From JAYPWI01 sp964629575 (GTDB lineage: Bacteria; Actinomycetota; Acidimicrobiia; Acidimicrobiales; Poriferisodalaceae), in assembly GCA_964629575.1 (NCBI GenBank), contig CAZVUM010000002.1:62001-126000 (forward strand): a stretch of 64,000 bases of DNA, written 5' to 3'. A model generated the notes under the pieces. The model was not told the origin of the DNA. It saw only the letters and a list, made by a program, of their open reading frames with translations, and did not search any database. Of the stretch, positions 24,499-33,868 are shown one piece after another (the stretch's first letter is position 1; every line of letters starts with the position of its first letter). The position numbers were made by a program, and so were the translations under genes.

Positions 24499-25524
24499 TC
24501 AGGCTACCGACGCCGACCCGCCCCACTCACGCCACGAATCCTCCACCGCGACAACACGAGCCGGAACGGCGAGCCGCCGACACATCGCAGTGACCACGTC
24601 GTGGGCATCTCGAGCGGGCACCGCCACCACCAAGTCTGCGTCGGGATCGAGTCGAAGGCGAGCGTCGGCGGCGAAGGGCACGACATCGAGGTCGATCCCC
24701 ACCGACGTGACGACGACGAGCGGATCCCCGCCCTGGGTTGCACCTACGGCGACAGCGGGAACGGCCTCTTTGAGGTTGGTCCGCGGAACTGGAGGCCCGG
24801 CAGGCGCCAGCCGTGCGGCTCGCACGACATCGGGGCGGTCGATCAGTCGCGCCCGCAACCACCGTTCGGCCCCGAGCCGATTGAGCGGATGCGGCGAAGC
24901 ACCTGGGGCCCGGTGGGTGCGGACCAGATCGGCGACCTGCCGGATCGCGTCAGGGGTCGGGAGATCGCCGTGCAGAAGCCCGAAGGCCTCGCGGTCGTGG
25001 GCTCCGACGCCGACTTCGAGCCGATGACCGGTGGCGTCGCCCACCACTCGCGCGACCTCCAGGCCCTGCACCTCGCCGACCACGACACCGTGCTCGACCA
25101 CGACCTCGACGCCGGCGAGCTCCATCAGCGCGACCAGTTCGGGAACCTCCGGCGTCGGTGGATCCTCGACGGGCGGATCGGCCACAGCTGTGGTCGCCTC
25201 GCGACCCTCGACGGCCCAGACCGTCGCGGGCTGAGCCAGCAGCTCCGCCCGCCGGGCGAGAACGCCCGCCGATCCGTTCGCGAAGACGTGGATGCCGTGC
25301 AGTCCCGCCCGCTCGGCGGCTGCGAGTGCGCCTCCGAGCCCGCGGGCCGGCCTCTCCTCGGCCAGAGCGACCACCACCGGGTCTCCCGACTCGGTTGTCG
25401 CCGTGCCGACGGCACCGTCGTCGGTGCAGGTGACGGTGGCGAGTTCGGCGGTCAGATGATCAGCAGCCAGGGCGCGCAGCTTGAGCCCATGCAGCTGCCT
25501 CTTGCGTTCGGGATCGAGCGCCAT
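24499..25524 (-). CDS. conserved protein of unknown function between rpmE and prfA
   Basis: 341 residues, mostly alpha/beta in appearance. It has alternating hydrophobic strands (VTCTDDGAVGTATTESGDPV, GIHVFANGSAGVLARRAEL, GDPLVVVTSVGIDLDVVPFA) and two segments that look like repeated halves. No catalytic motif, signal peptide or membrane helix is evident. I do not recognise the family. Codon use is like its neighbours, and the gene fits the operon closely (22 bases after rpmE, 5 bases before prfA). A role linked to translation is a context guess only. Confidence 0.7.
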   Translation of the reverse strand: MALDPERKRQLHGLKLRALAADHLTAELATVTCTDDGAVGTATTESGDPVVVALAEERPARGLGGALAAAERAGLHGIHVFANGSAGVLARRAELLAQPATVWAVEGREATTAVADPPVEDPPTPEVPELVALMELAGVEVVVEHGVVVGEVQGLEVARVVGDATGHRLEVGVGAHDREAFGLLHGDLPTPDAIRQVADLVRTHRAPGASPHPLNRLGAERWLRARLIDRPDVVRAARLAPAGPPVPRTNLKEAVPAVAVGATQGGDPLVVVTSVGIDLDVVPFAADARLRLDPDADLVVAVPARDAHDVVTAMCRRLAVPARVVAVEDSWREWGGSASVA

Positions 25525-25547
25525 GGGGTTCGCCCGGCCGGACGGAC

Positions 25548-25847
25548 CTACTCGTCAGCCTCGGCGGCCTCGGCGGCCTCTCCAGCGTCGTCCGCGCCCT
25601 TGCGTCGGCGTCCGTAGCGGCGCTCGAATCGCTCGACGCGGCCGGCGGTGTCGACGATCTTCATCTGGCCGGTGAAGAACGGGTGGCTGGCACTGGACAG
25701 CTCGACGGTCGCGAGCGGGTACTCGGTGCCGTCCTCCCACGTCACGGTGTCGGACGTCTCGATCGTCGACTGGGTGATGAAGGAAAAGTCCGCGCCTGGG
25801 TCGCGAAACACGACGGGCCGGTAGTTGGGGTGGATGTCGCTCTTCAT
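25548..25847 (-). CDS. rpmE2: ribosomal protein L31, type B (zinc-free form)
   Basis: 99 residues. The core MKSDIHPNYRPVVFRD, DTVTWEDGTEYPLATVELSS, ASHPFFTGQMKIVDTAGRV and ERFERRYG is that of type B L31. There is no cysteine, so the zinc ribbon of the type A form is absent. An acidic tail of about 18 residues (rich in Glu, Ala, Asp) extends the normal end. ATG 25847 follows GGAG by six bases. The rho-rpmE-prfA order is ancestral; type B forms are often the zinc-starvation paralogue, so whether a type A copy exists elsewhere matters. Confidence 0.93.
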   Translation of the reverse strand: MKSDIHPNYRPVVFRDPGADFSFITQSTIETSDTVTWEDGTEYPLATVELSSASHPFFTGQMKIVDTAGRVERFERRYGRRRKGADDAGEAAEAAEADE

Positions 25848-25908
25848 GGCGTGCTCCATTCTGGCGGCTGGTGGGACGAATCGCCACCTGCGGGGTTGGG
25901 ACGGGCGC

Positions 25909-27597
25909 TCACGCCCTGGCCGATCCGATCTCATCGAGGAGATCGTCGTTGGTCTTCATGGCTCCGAGGCGCTCGAGCAGCAGCTCGAGCCCCGCGCCGG
26001 GCTGGGCGCCCTCGTCACTCGCGAGACCCTGCAGAACACGGCGCAGCTTGCCGAGCTGGTCGACCCGCTTGCGGTCCATCAGCAGCTCCGCCTGCCGCGT
26101 CGAGGATCCATCGACATCGATCGCCGGGTAGATCCCGCGCTCGGCAAGGCGGCGATCGAGGCGCAGCTCCATGTTGCCGGTGCCCTTGAACTCCTCGAAT
26201 ATCACCTCGTCCATGCGCGAGCCCGTCTCGACGAGGGCGGTCGCGATGATCGTGAGAGAGCCGCCCTCCTCCAGGTTGCGCGCGGTGCCGAAGAACTTCT
26301 TGGGCGGGTACAAGGCGCCGGCGTCCACCCCTCCGGACATCATGCGACCCGTGCCCGGTGCGGCCATGTTGTAGGCCCGGGCGAGGCGAGTGATGCCATC
26401 GAGCAGGACGACCACGTCTCGACCCGACTCGACCATGCGCTTGGCCCTCTCGAGGGTGAGCTCGGCGACGGAGATGTGCTCGTCGACAGGTCGGTCGAAC
26501 GTCGACGCGAGGACCTCTCCCGAGATCGACCGTCTCATGTCGGTGACCTCTTCGGGCCGCTCGTCGACGAGAAGCACGATGAGGTGGATATCGGGATGGT
26601 TGACCTCGATGGACTTGGCCAACTCCTTCATGATCCGGGTCTTACCGGCCTTCGGCGGCGACACGATCAACCCGCGCTGGCCGCGACCGATGGGTGACAC
26701 CAGGTCCACGACGCGCGGCGCCAGGTCCCACGGCTGTTCGCTTCGCTCGAGACGAATGCGCTCGTCGGGGAAGAGGGGGGTCAGCTCATCGAAGACGGGG
26801 CGTCCAGCCGCGGCCTCCACATCGCCGTCGTTGACGGAGTCGATCCGCATCAACGCGGGGTTCTTCTCGTTGCGAGCGGCGGGACGGCACGCGCCCGCCA
26901 CGCGATCTCCTCGACGCAACCCGAATTGGCGCACCTGCTTGGCAGCGACGTAGACGTCGTCGTTGGACGGGAGCACGCCTCGGGTCCTCAGGAATCCGTA
27001 GCCCTCGTCGCGCAGATCGAGGATGCCGGAGCACTCGACAGGCTCACCCTGCCACTGGTCGTCCCGCTCGCGATCGCGACCACGACGGCGGCGACGCCGA
27101 TTGCCTGGCTCAGCGACCCCTGGCTCGTCGTCGCCTCCGGAGTCCTGCTGACCCTTGTCGTCGCGGGGACGGCCGTTGCTGCCCTTGCCCTGACCCCTGG
27201 ACTCCTGCTTGGGGCTCGCGTCGGCGTCGGCGTCGGCGTCCTCGGATTCGGAATCGTCCGCCGAAGCGTCTGGGCCACCGGTGTCGCCTGCGTCGCCGGA
27301 GTCGGTGACGTCCTCGGTGGTCCTGCGCACTCGACGAACCCGCGGGCCATCTGACGGGGCCTCCGCCGCAGGCGCCTCCTCGGCGTCGGCGGTCGGGGCG
27401 TCTTCGGCTTCAGCGGCCTCGGCGGGAAGGGTGCCCGTGGCGCCGCCGCCCTGGTCACCCGGCTCGCCCAGGATTGCGTCGATGATCATCGCCTTGCGGG
27501 CGCGCGCGGCGATCTCGACGCCCGCCGCGCCGGCGATGGCGACGAGCTCTTCGCGGGACTTCGACTCGAGCAGGGCTCGCTCGGGCGCATCCGACAT
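25909..27597 (-). CDS. rho: transcription termination factor Rho
   Basis: 562 residues. The hexameric RNA-dependent ATPase ends untranslated transcripts. Residues 1-45 are the Rho N-terminal helical domain (LLESKSREELVAIAGAAGVE). About 50-180 is a long, acidic then arginine-rich low-complexity insert, typical of high-GC actinobacteria. The cold-shock-like RNA-binding domain follows (GYGFLRTRGVLPSNDDVYVA). The ATPase core has GRGQRGLIVSPPKAGKT (Walker A), LIVLLVDERPEEVTDM and DVVVLLDGITRLARAYN. ATG 27597 has GAGG five bases upstream. It begins the rho-rpmE-prfA group. Confidence 0.96.
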   Translation of the reverse strand: MSDAPERALLESKSREELVAIAGAAGVEIAARARKAMIIDAILGEPGDQGGGATGTLPAEAAEAEDAPTADAEEAPAAEAPSDGPRVRRVRRTTEDVTDSGDAGDTGGPDASADDSESEDADADADASPKQESRGQGKGSNGRPRDDKGQQDSGGDDEPGVAEPGNRRRRRRGRDRERDDQWQGEPVECSGILDLRDEGYGFLRTRGVLPSNDDVYVAAKQVRQFGLRRGDRVAGACRPAARNEKNPALMRIDSVNDGDVEAAAGRPVFDELTPLFPDERIRLERSEQPWDLAPRVVDLVSPIGRGQRGLIVSPPKAGKTRIMKELAKSIEVNHPDIHLIVLLVDERPEEVTDMRRSISGEVLASTFDRPVDEHISVAELTLERAKRMVESGRDVVVLLDGITRLARAYNMAAPGTGRMMSGGVDAGALYPPKKFFGTARNLEEGGSLTIIATALVETGSRMDEVIFEEFKGTGNMELRLDRRLAERGIYPAIDVDGSSTRQAELLMDRKRVDQLGKLRRVLQGLASDEGAQPGAGLELLLERLGAMKTNDDLLDEIGSARA

Positions 27598-27759
27598 CGA
27601 TACCTCACGGTTCCTCATGGCCCAACACCTTGCGGCGCGGCCAGACACTGGGGTGGTGGTCGCCCTGGCACGATCGTCCACGACGGAACGATCCGAGACT
27701 GCCGAGTTCGCCTCGAAAACGGGCGGGCAGCGGGCTGGCTCGGGAGTGTATCGGGACGC

Positions 27760-29148
27760 TCAGGCAAGAGCGACCTGGCGAACGTGTGCCGCCACGGCCT
27801 CGACCTCGTTGGGCAGCTCGACGCACCGCTCTGGGCGACCGACCAGGACCGCGAGCCTTTCGGGAAGATCCGGCGGCGTTCCGGTGGCCGCCTCGACGAC
27901 GTCACCGAACTTCGCAGGGTGAGCGGTGGACATCACCACGCGCGGGACGTCGGTGACACCTCGACGCCTGGCGACCGTGATGCCGACCGCTGTATGCGGA
28001 TCGACAAACCGTCCCGTGTCTGCGTAGACGGAGCCGATGGTGTTCGCGACCTCGTCTTCGGTCGCGCGTCCAGCATCGAAGCCTTCGCGCAGCGCAGCGG
28101 AGACCTCGGGGGCGAGCACGAGTTCGTCCTCGGAGCGGAAGTCACGCATCTGCTGGCCCAGGTCGAGGCCGCGGCGACCGCCGAGCTCGAAGAGCAGACG
28201 CTCGAAGTTGGACGACACCTGGATGTCCATCGCCGGGCTCGAGGACGGTACGACGCCGTGGATCCGCATGGACCCGGTCTCGTGCGTGCGGGTGAGGATG
28301 TCGTTGTGGTTGCTCGCGATCGTCAGCTGTGCGATCGGCACACCCATCCGCCGGGCGATGTCGCCCGCCAGGATGTTGCCGAAGTTGCCCGTCGGGACAC
28401 AGAACTCCACCGCCCGGTCCGGTGCACCGAGTCGGATCGCGCTGGTGACGTAGTAGACGGTCTGCGCGGCGACCCGAGCCCAGTTGATGCTGTTGACCGC
28501 GGCGAGGTGCATCTCCTCGCGGCACGCGTGGTCGGCGAACATCGCCTTCACGATGTCCTGACAGTCGTCGAAGGTCCCGTCGATCGCGACGTTGTGGATG
28601 TTGGGGGAGGCGACCGTGGTCATCTGGAGCCGCTGGATCTCCGACACCCGACCCTTGGGGTGCAACATCACGAGCTGGATGCCGGCTCGATCGCGGCACG
28701 CTTCGATCGCAGCGCTGCCAGTGTCGCCCGATGTCGCACCGACGATCGTTACCCAGTCGGAACGACGGGTGAGCTCGTGTTCGAACAGCCGCCCGAGGAC
28801 TTGGAGGGCCACGTCCTTGAACGACAGCGTCGGTCCCCACCACAGCTCGGCCAGGTGCAGGTCGCCCAGCTCGGAGAGCGGGACCACATCGGGATGATCG
28901 AAGGTGGCGTACGCGGCCTCGGTGATGGCCGCAACGTCATCCGACGCGATCGAATCGCCGACGAACAGCGACAGGACCCGATGCGCGACCTCGTGGTAGG
29001 CGAGCTCGCGCATCGAACCGAGATCGGACGCGCTGAGCTGTGGCCAGCTCTCTGGGACGTAGAGCCCGCCGTCACTGGCCAGACCGGCGAGCAGCGCCCC
29101 GCCGAAATCGAGGGTGGGCGCGTCGCCGCGGGTGGACTGGTAGCGCAC
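27760..29148 (-). CDS. thrC: threonine synthase
   Basis: 462 residues. It makes threonine from O-phosphohomoserine with PLP. The length and the N-terminal text (GGLYVPESWPQLSASDLGSM) mark the long, enteric/yeast-type form. The PLP lysine is in PTLSFKDVALQVLGRLFEH, and the phosphate/PLP-binding loops are GATSGDTGSAAIEA and VPTGNFGNILAGDIARRMG. The start is GTG 29148 with GAGG five bases upstream. It follows hom by 26 bases; together they complete the homoserine-to-threonine branch. No thrB is in the window. Confidence 0.95.
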   Translation of the reverse strand: MRYQSTRGDAPTLDFGGALLAGLASDGGLYVPESWPQLSASDLGSMRELAYHEVAHRVLSLFVGDSIASDDVAAITEAAYATFDHPDVVPLSELGDLHLAELWWGPTLSFKDVALQVLGRLFEHELTRRSDWVTIVGATSGDTGSAAIEACRDRAGIQLVMLHPKGRVSEIQRLQMTTVASPNIHNVAIDGTFDDCQDIVKAMFADHACREEMHLAAVNSINWARVAAQTVYYVTSAIRLGAPDRAVEFCVPTGNFGNILAGDIARRMGVPIAQLTIASNHNDILTRTHETGSMRIHGVVPSSSPAMDIQVSSNFERLLFELGGRRGLDLGQQMRDFRSEDELVLAPEVSAALREGFDAGRATEDEVANTIGSVYADTGRFVDPHTAVGITVARRRGVTDVPRVVMSTAHPAKFGDVVEAATGTPPDLPERLAVLVGRPERCVELPNEVEAVAAHVRQVALA

Positions 29149-29174
29149 GTGTTCCTCGTTCCTCGTCTGTCGCC

Positions 29175-30464
29175 TCAGTCGCCGATGACCCGGATGACCG
29201 CGCCCACATCGCGCACCTGCGGGAGGCCCCGGAGATCGCGGATGGTCGCCTGCATGTCGGCCTCGCGAGCCTGATGGGTGATGAAGACGAGATGGGCGGT
29301 CTCGCCCCGGCCTTCCTGTTCCATCGACTGAATCGACACGCCGTGGTCCCCGAACACCCCGGCGACCACGGACAACACGCCCGGGGCGTCCACAACGTCG
29401 AGTTGGAGGTAGAACGCGCTCGACGTCTCGTCGATGGGGCGGATCGTGGCGTCCTGCAACGCTCCGAGCCCGTCGGCGGTACCCCGCTGGAGATTGCGGG
29501 CGGCGCCGATGAGGTCGCCGAGCATCGCGCTGGCGGTCGGGAAGCCGCCCGCCCCGCGTCCGTAGAGCATGAGGTCGTCGACGGCCTCACCTTCGAGGAA
29601 GACGGCGTTGAAGCTGTCCCGCACCGAGGCGAGCGGATGGGACTCCGGGACCATGGTCGGATGAACGCGGACTGCGATCTCGCCATCGACTCGCTCGACC
29701 ATCGCCAGGAGCTTGATGACGTGGCCCATGCGGGCCGCCGCTCCGATGTCGGCGGGGCTGACGTTGGAGATGCCCTCCTGGTACACGTCTCCCGCCACGA
29801 CTCGTGATCCGAACGCCACGGTGGCGAGGATCGCGGCCTTCGCACCGGCGTCGTGACCCTCGACGTCGGCCGTGGGGTCGGCCTCGGCGTAGCCGAGTCG
29901 TTGCGCCTCGGCGAGCACCTCGCCGTAGTCGGCACCCTCCTCGGTCATCTTGGTGAGGATGTAGTTGGTCGTGCCGTTCACGATGCCCATGACACGGGTG
30001 ATGCGTTCGCCGACCAGCGACTCCCGCAGCGCACGCATGAGCGGGATTCCGCCTGCCACCGCCGCCTCGAACAAGACGTCGACGCCCCCCGCAGCAGCGG
30101 CCTCGAAGAGTTCGGCGCCGACGTTGGCCACGAGCTCCTTGTTGGCCGTGATCACCGGCTTGCCGGCCTTGAGAGCGTCGATGAGGAGCTGCCTGGCCGG
30201 TTCGATGCCGCCGATCGTCTCGACGACCACATCGACGTCGGGGTCGGCAACCAGACCCTGCGCGTCGCGCGTGAGGACGCCATCGGCCAACTCGACCGAC
30301 CGCTCGGCCGAGAGGTTGCGAACCGCGACCCGAGTCACCTCGAGACGAATCCCAGTCCGGGCGAAGATGTCGTCCGCGTCGTTCTGGATGAGTGAGATCA
30401 ACGAGCCGCCGACGGTGCCGCAACCCAGCACACCGACGCGAACGGGGGAGGAGTCCGAACCCAT
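29175..30464 (-). CDS. hom: homoserine dehydrogenase
   Basis: 429 residues. It reduces aspartate semialdehyde to homoserine. The NAD(P) fold begins VRVGVLGCGTVGGSLISL. The catalytic domain has GKPVITANKELVANVG, EAAVAGGIPLMRAL, GIVNGTTNYILTKM and GYAEADPTADVEGHDAGAKA, with the catalytic lysine in the last. A C-terminal ACT domain (about 350-429; FYLQLDVVDAPGVLSVVAGV) suggests threonine feedback. The start ATG 30464 lacks a strong ribosome site. It stands between lysA and thrC in the aspartate-family cluster. Confidence 0.95.
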   Translation of the reverse strand: MGSDSSPVRVGVLGCGTVGGSLISLIQNDADDIFARTGIRLEVTRVAVRNLSAERSVELADGVLTRDAQGLVADPDVDVVVETIGGIEPARQLLIDALKAGKPVITANKELVANVGAELFEAAAAGGVDVLFEAAVAGGIPLMRALRESLVGERITRVMGIVNGTTNYILTKMTEEGADYGEVLAEAQRLGYAEADPTADVEGHDAGAKAAILATVAFGSRVVAGDVYQEGISNVSPADIGAAARMGHVIKLLAMVERVDGEIAVRVHPTMVPESHPLASVRDSFNAVFLEGEAVDDLMLYGRGAGGFPTASAMLGDLIGAARNLQRGTADGLGALQDATIRPIDETSSAFYLQLDVVDAPGVLSVVAGVFGDHGVSIQSMEQEGRGETAHLVFITHQAREADMQATIRDLRGLPQVRDVGAVIRVIGD

Positions 30465-30563
30465 GGCGGCCAAGCTACCGGGGCTGCGACTCGCCGCAAT
30501 CCTCGCTTTCGCTCGTCTGCGGAATGCCATGGCACGCCCACCGACCCGCGACGCGCACTCCCT

Positions 30564-31847
30564 CTACTGAATGTCGTAGCGAAGGAGGTCCTCGTTGGTC
30601 TCGCGGCGGATCACGAGGCGGGCGTCGCCGTCTCGAACGAACACAACGGGTGGTCGGGGCACGCGGTTGTAGTTGCTGCCCATGCCGTGCCCGTATGCGC
30701 CGGTGACCGGTGTGGCGAGCAGCTCCCCCACGCCCAGGTCTGCGGGAACCGGTGCGTCGCGCACGAGAACATCGCCCGACTCGCAGTGCTTTCCCACGAT
30801 CCGAGCACGCGCCTCGCGCGGCGCATCGACTCGAGTAGGCGCAAAGGCCGTGTAGTCGCTTCCGTACAAGACAGGCCGTGGGTTGTCGCCGAATCCACCA
30901 TCGACCGCCACGTAGGTGCGAATCCCGGGGATCTCCTTGATCGTGCCCACCGTGTAGACGGTGATGGCCGCCCGTGCGGCGATCGCGCGGCCCGGTTCGG
31001 CGCTGATCCGTGCCCTGACGCCGAGGCGATCACACGCCTCGCGCACCATCGCTCCCCACGCAGAGATCGACTGGGCGGCCTCTCCCTCGACGTAGGCCAC
31101 ACCGAGGCCTCCGCCGACGGACAACTCGTCGAGGCCGAGCGGCTCCGAGAAGCGAGCGACGACCTCGAGTGCCTCGGCGAAGCTCTCGACGCGGAAGACC
31201 TGGCTCCCGATGTGGTTGTGGATCCCGAGGAGGTTGACGCCGCTGTGACCACGCGCTGTCTCGACCGCTCGGGCCGCAGCGCCCGACGAGATGCCGAACC
31301 CGAACTTGGAGTCGTCCTGGCCGGTGGAGATGAACTCGTGCGTCTCGGCTTTGACCCCGGGTGTGACCCGCAGGAGCACGTCGGCCACGAGGCCGTCTTC
31401 GCGGTGGAGCTGCTCGAGGCGATCGAGTTCGTCGAAGCTGTCCACGACGATGCAGCCAACAGCAGTGGCGCGGGCGAGCCGGAGTTCGTCGACCGACTTG
31501 TTGTTGCCGTGAAGCACGATGCGGTCGCCTGGCACGCCGGCCGCGACAGCCGTGTGGAGCTCTCCACCGCTGGCGACGTCGAGATGCAGCCCTTCCTCGT
31601 GCACAAGGCGCGCCATCGCTATGCACAAGAACGCCTTGCCGGCATAGGCGACCCCTTCGCCGAAGGCATCGAGCGCTTCTCGGCACCGCGAGCGGAGATG
31701 CTCCTCGTCGTAGACGAACACCGGTGTCCCGAACTCGGCGACGACGTCCGCGACATCGCATCCCCCGAGAATCAGCTGACCCTGAGGACCGATCTCCGCC
31801 GTGTCCGGCAGAAGGGACAGCGGAACCGGCTCGTCGCGCGCGCTCAC
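30564..31847 (-). CDS. lysA: diaminopimelate decarboxylase
   Basis: 427 residues. This PLP enzyme decarboxylates meso-diaminopimelate to lysine. Family marks are the PLP lysine in EGVAYAGKAFLCIAMARL, LDVASGGELHTAV, HGNNKS, the SKFGFG motif, GIHNHIGSQVF, ISAEPGRAIAA (phosphate site), the CESGDV motif and the C-terminal GAYGHGMGSNYN. The start is GTG 31847, overlapping the argS stop (GTGA) with a GAGGAG site. The argS-lysA-hom-thrC order is a classical actinobacterial arrangement. Confidence 0.95.
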   Translation of the reverse strand: MSARDEPVPLSLLPDTAEIGPQGQLILGGCDVADVVAEFGTPVFVYDEEHLRSRCREALDAFGEGVAYAGKAFLCIAMARLVHEEGLHLDVASGGELHTAVAAGVPGDRIVLHGNNKSVDELRLARATAVGCIVVDSFDELDRLEQLHREDGLVADVLLRVTPGVKAETHEFISTGQDDSKFGFGISSGAAARAVETARGHSGVNLLGIHNHIGSQVFRVESFAEALEVVARFSEPLGLDELSVGGGLGVAYVEGEAAQSISAWGAMVREACDRLGVRARISAEPGRAIAARAAITVYTVGTIKEIPGIRTYVAVDGGFGDNPRPVLYGSDYTAFAPTRVDAPREARARIVGKHCESGDVLVRDAPVPADLGVGELLATPVTGAYGHGMGSNYNRVPRPPVVFVRDGDARLVIRRETNEDLLRYDIQ

Positions 31848-33448
31848 ATCTCCTCGGGGGCCGATACGCCGAGGAGGTCGAGCCCGATGGCAAGGCCGAC
31901 CCGCGAGGCCTCGACCAGCCACAACCGAGCTTGGCGAAGTTCCTCGTCGACATCGGTTCGCAGGATCGGGCAGTCGTGGTAGAAGCCGTGAAACGCCCCG
32001 GCGAGATCTCTCACCCAGGTCGAGATCTTGTGGGGAGCGCGCTCGCGCAGAGCCAACTCGACGGTCTCGGGAAGCGACGACAGCAGTCGCAGCACCTCGA
32101 GCTCGCGCTCGTGGACGAGCTTAGCGAGATCGACGTCGTCGACGGCGCGGCGAACGACGTCGCGGGCCTCGGCCTGACGGCCGATGCTGCGGATCCTCGC
32201 GTGCGCGTACTGCACGTAGAGGACGGGGTTCTCCTTTGCCTCGCTGCTGCTGAGCTGGTCGATGTCGATCGTCTGGCGGGTGTCGACCGACTGCAGCAGG
32301 TAGGCGAAACGAGCCAGGTCGGGACCGATCGCGTCGATCAGCTCGCCCACTTCGACCATCGTGCCGGTCCGCTTGCTCAGCGGGACCTCCACGCCGTCGC
32401 GCATCAACGTGACGTTCTGCCCGATGATCACCTCGTAGGTGTCAGCGGGATGGCCGAGCATCTGCATGGCGGCCTTCATCCGACCCACGTAGCCGTGATG
32501 GTCGGCGCCGAGGATGTCGATGACGATGTCGCCGCGGGAGAACTTGTCGTGGTGGTAGGCGATGTCGGGAACGAAGTAGGTCGGCTCGCCGTCCGCCTTG
32601 ATCAGGACCCGGTCCTGATCGTCGCCGAACTCGGTGGTCCGGAGCCACGTCGCGCCGTCGCGTTGTTCGACGTAGCCGGACTCGCGCAGCCGGGCCAGCA
32701 CGGTTTCCATCGCGCCCGACTCGACGAGCGCCTTCTCGCTGGCCCAGTGCTCGAACTCGACGTGCATCGACGCGAGGGCCTCGCGCACCTCGCGCAGGGC
32801 GCGCTCGCGCCCCCATTCGGCCGGATCGACCCCGTCCGGCATCTCCTTCGACCAATCGACGACGTAGGCGCCTTCGTACCCGTCTTCGGGAACCGGCTGG
32901 TCGTTCTTGCGAGCGAGAAGAGACGCCCCGAACAGCTGCATCTGCACGCCGCGGTCGTTGACGTAGTACTCGCGCTGAATCCCGTACCCACAGCGGGCGA
33001 AGATCCTGGCGAGCGAATCCCCGTACGCCCCCCAGCGCCCGCCGCCCGCATGCAATGGGCCGGTCGGATTGGCGCTGACGTACTCGATGTTGGCGATGAT
33101 GCCGGTCCCGATGTCGAGCCGGGCATAGGCGTCGCCCTGGGCCACGACATCGGTGAGGACGTCGTGCAGCCACGTCGGCGCGAGTCGGAAGTTGACGAAT
33201 CCAGGACCGGCGATCTCGGCCGCCGTCACGTGGGGCGGCGGATCCGCTGTGATGTGGTCGACGATCTCCTGGGCGAGCTCCCGGGGGTTGCGACCCGCGG
33301 CCTTCGCACTGGCGAGGGCGACGTTTGAGGACCAGTCGCCGTGATCGCGATGCGCGGGCCGCTCGAGGTGAACCTCGGCCGGGCGCGGCTCGATGTCCAG
33401 GGCGTCGAGCGCAGACGACAGCGCGGCGGCCAACGCGTCTCTGATCAC
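31844..33448 (-). CDS. argS: arginyl-tRNA synthetase
   Basis: 534 residues, class I synthetase charging tRNA-Arg. The N-terminal Add-1 domain is present (about 1-100). The ATP-site motif lies in SANPTGPLHAGGGRW, so the usual HxGH reads HAGG. The KMSKS-like loop reads PLSKRTGT. The DALR anticodon domain (about 410-534) has YAHARIRSIGRQAEARD and ends VGLAIGLDLLGVSAPEEM. GTG 33448 has AGGAG eight bases upstream and is preferred over GTG 33454. A tRNA-Arg gene lies divergently about 170 bases away. Confidence 0.95.
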   Translation of the reverse strand: MIRDALAAALSSALDALDIEPRPAEVHLERPAHRDHGDWSSNVALASAKAAGRNPRELAQEIVDHITADPPPHVTAAEIAGPGFVNFRLAPTWLHDVLTDVVAQGDAYARLDIGTGIIANIEYVSANPTGPLHAGGGRWGAYGDSLARIFARCGYGIQREYYVNDRGVQMQLFGASLLARKNDQPVPEDGYEGAYVVDWSKEMPDGVDPAEWGRERALREVREALASMHVEFEHWASEKALVESGAMETVLARLRESGYVEQRDGATWLRTTEFGDDQDRVLIKADGEPTYFVPDIAYHHDKFSRGDIVIDILGADHHGYVGRMKAAMQMLGHPADTYEVIIGQNVTLMRDGVEVPLSKRTGTMVEVGELIDAIGPDLARFAYLLQSVDTRQTIDIDQLSSSEAKENPVLYVQYAHARIRSIGRQAEARDVVRRAVDDVDLAKLVHERELEVLRLLSSLPETVELALRERAPHKISTWVRDLAGAFHGFYHDCPILRTDVDEELRQARLWLVEASRVGLAIGLDLLGVSAPEEM

Positions 33449-33542
33449 GTGCACCGCTCCTCGGGGGTCGGGTCGGCTTCGGCGCTCGACTGTACCGCCG
33501 CACTCTCGTTGCTCAGCAGCCGATTGAGGCACGGCGATGTCG

Positions 33543-33573
33543 TTGCTCCACCTCGCAGGCGAGGCGCTACATT
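33543..33573 (+). promoter_or_regulatory. putative tRNA-Arg promoter
   Basis: TTGCTC (33543-33548) and TACATT (33568-33573) are 19 bases apart, a little long but promoter-like. The tRNA begins 42 bases after the -10 box. The spacer contains a perfect inverted repeat CCTCGC-AG-GCGAGG (33551-33564), which could be incidental. Confidence 0.35.
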
Positions 33574-33615
33574 CACAACCCTGTCTTGGCGGGCGACTCG
33601 TGCGCCCTCCGCCCC

Positions 33616-33687
33616 GCCCTCGTAGCTCAGGGGATAGAGCAGTGGCCTCCGGAGCCATGTGCGTAGGTTCGAATCCTACCGAGGGCG
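33616..33687 (+). tRNA. tRNA-Arg (anticodon CCG)
   Basis: The acceptor stem GCCCTCG pairs with CGAGGGC at the 3' end, with discriminator G and no encoded CCA. The D arm begins TAGCTCAGGGG. The anticodon loop CTCCGGA has anticodon CCG. The T arm GTAGGTTCGAATCCTAC is perfect. All stems close. It reads the CGG arginine codon and lies next to argS. Confidence 0.95.
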
Positions 33688-33868
33688 CTCTTTCGACCTA
33701 CGAGGGCGACCCTGCTGCGTTCTCCAACGCCCTGAACATCGGCTCGATCGCCGGTGTGATTTTCCGCGGCCAGCGCACCTGAGGTTCATCTTTTCTTCAT
33801 CGCCGCTTGCTTAGGTTCGGCGCAGGTGCCGTGACGTCGCGTCATGGCCATGGCAGGCGAGCGTTGGA

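Noticed and set aside
33537..33782. Plus-strand frame spanning the tRNA-Arg gene
   Set aside because: It translates through the tRNA and has no start signal. The tail after the tRNA resembles no family I know.
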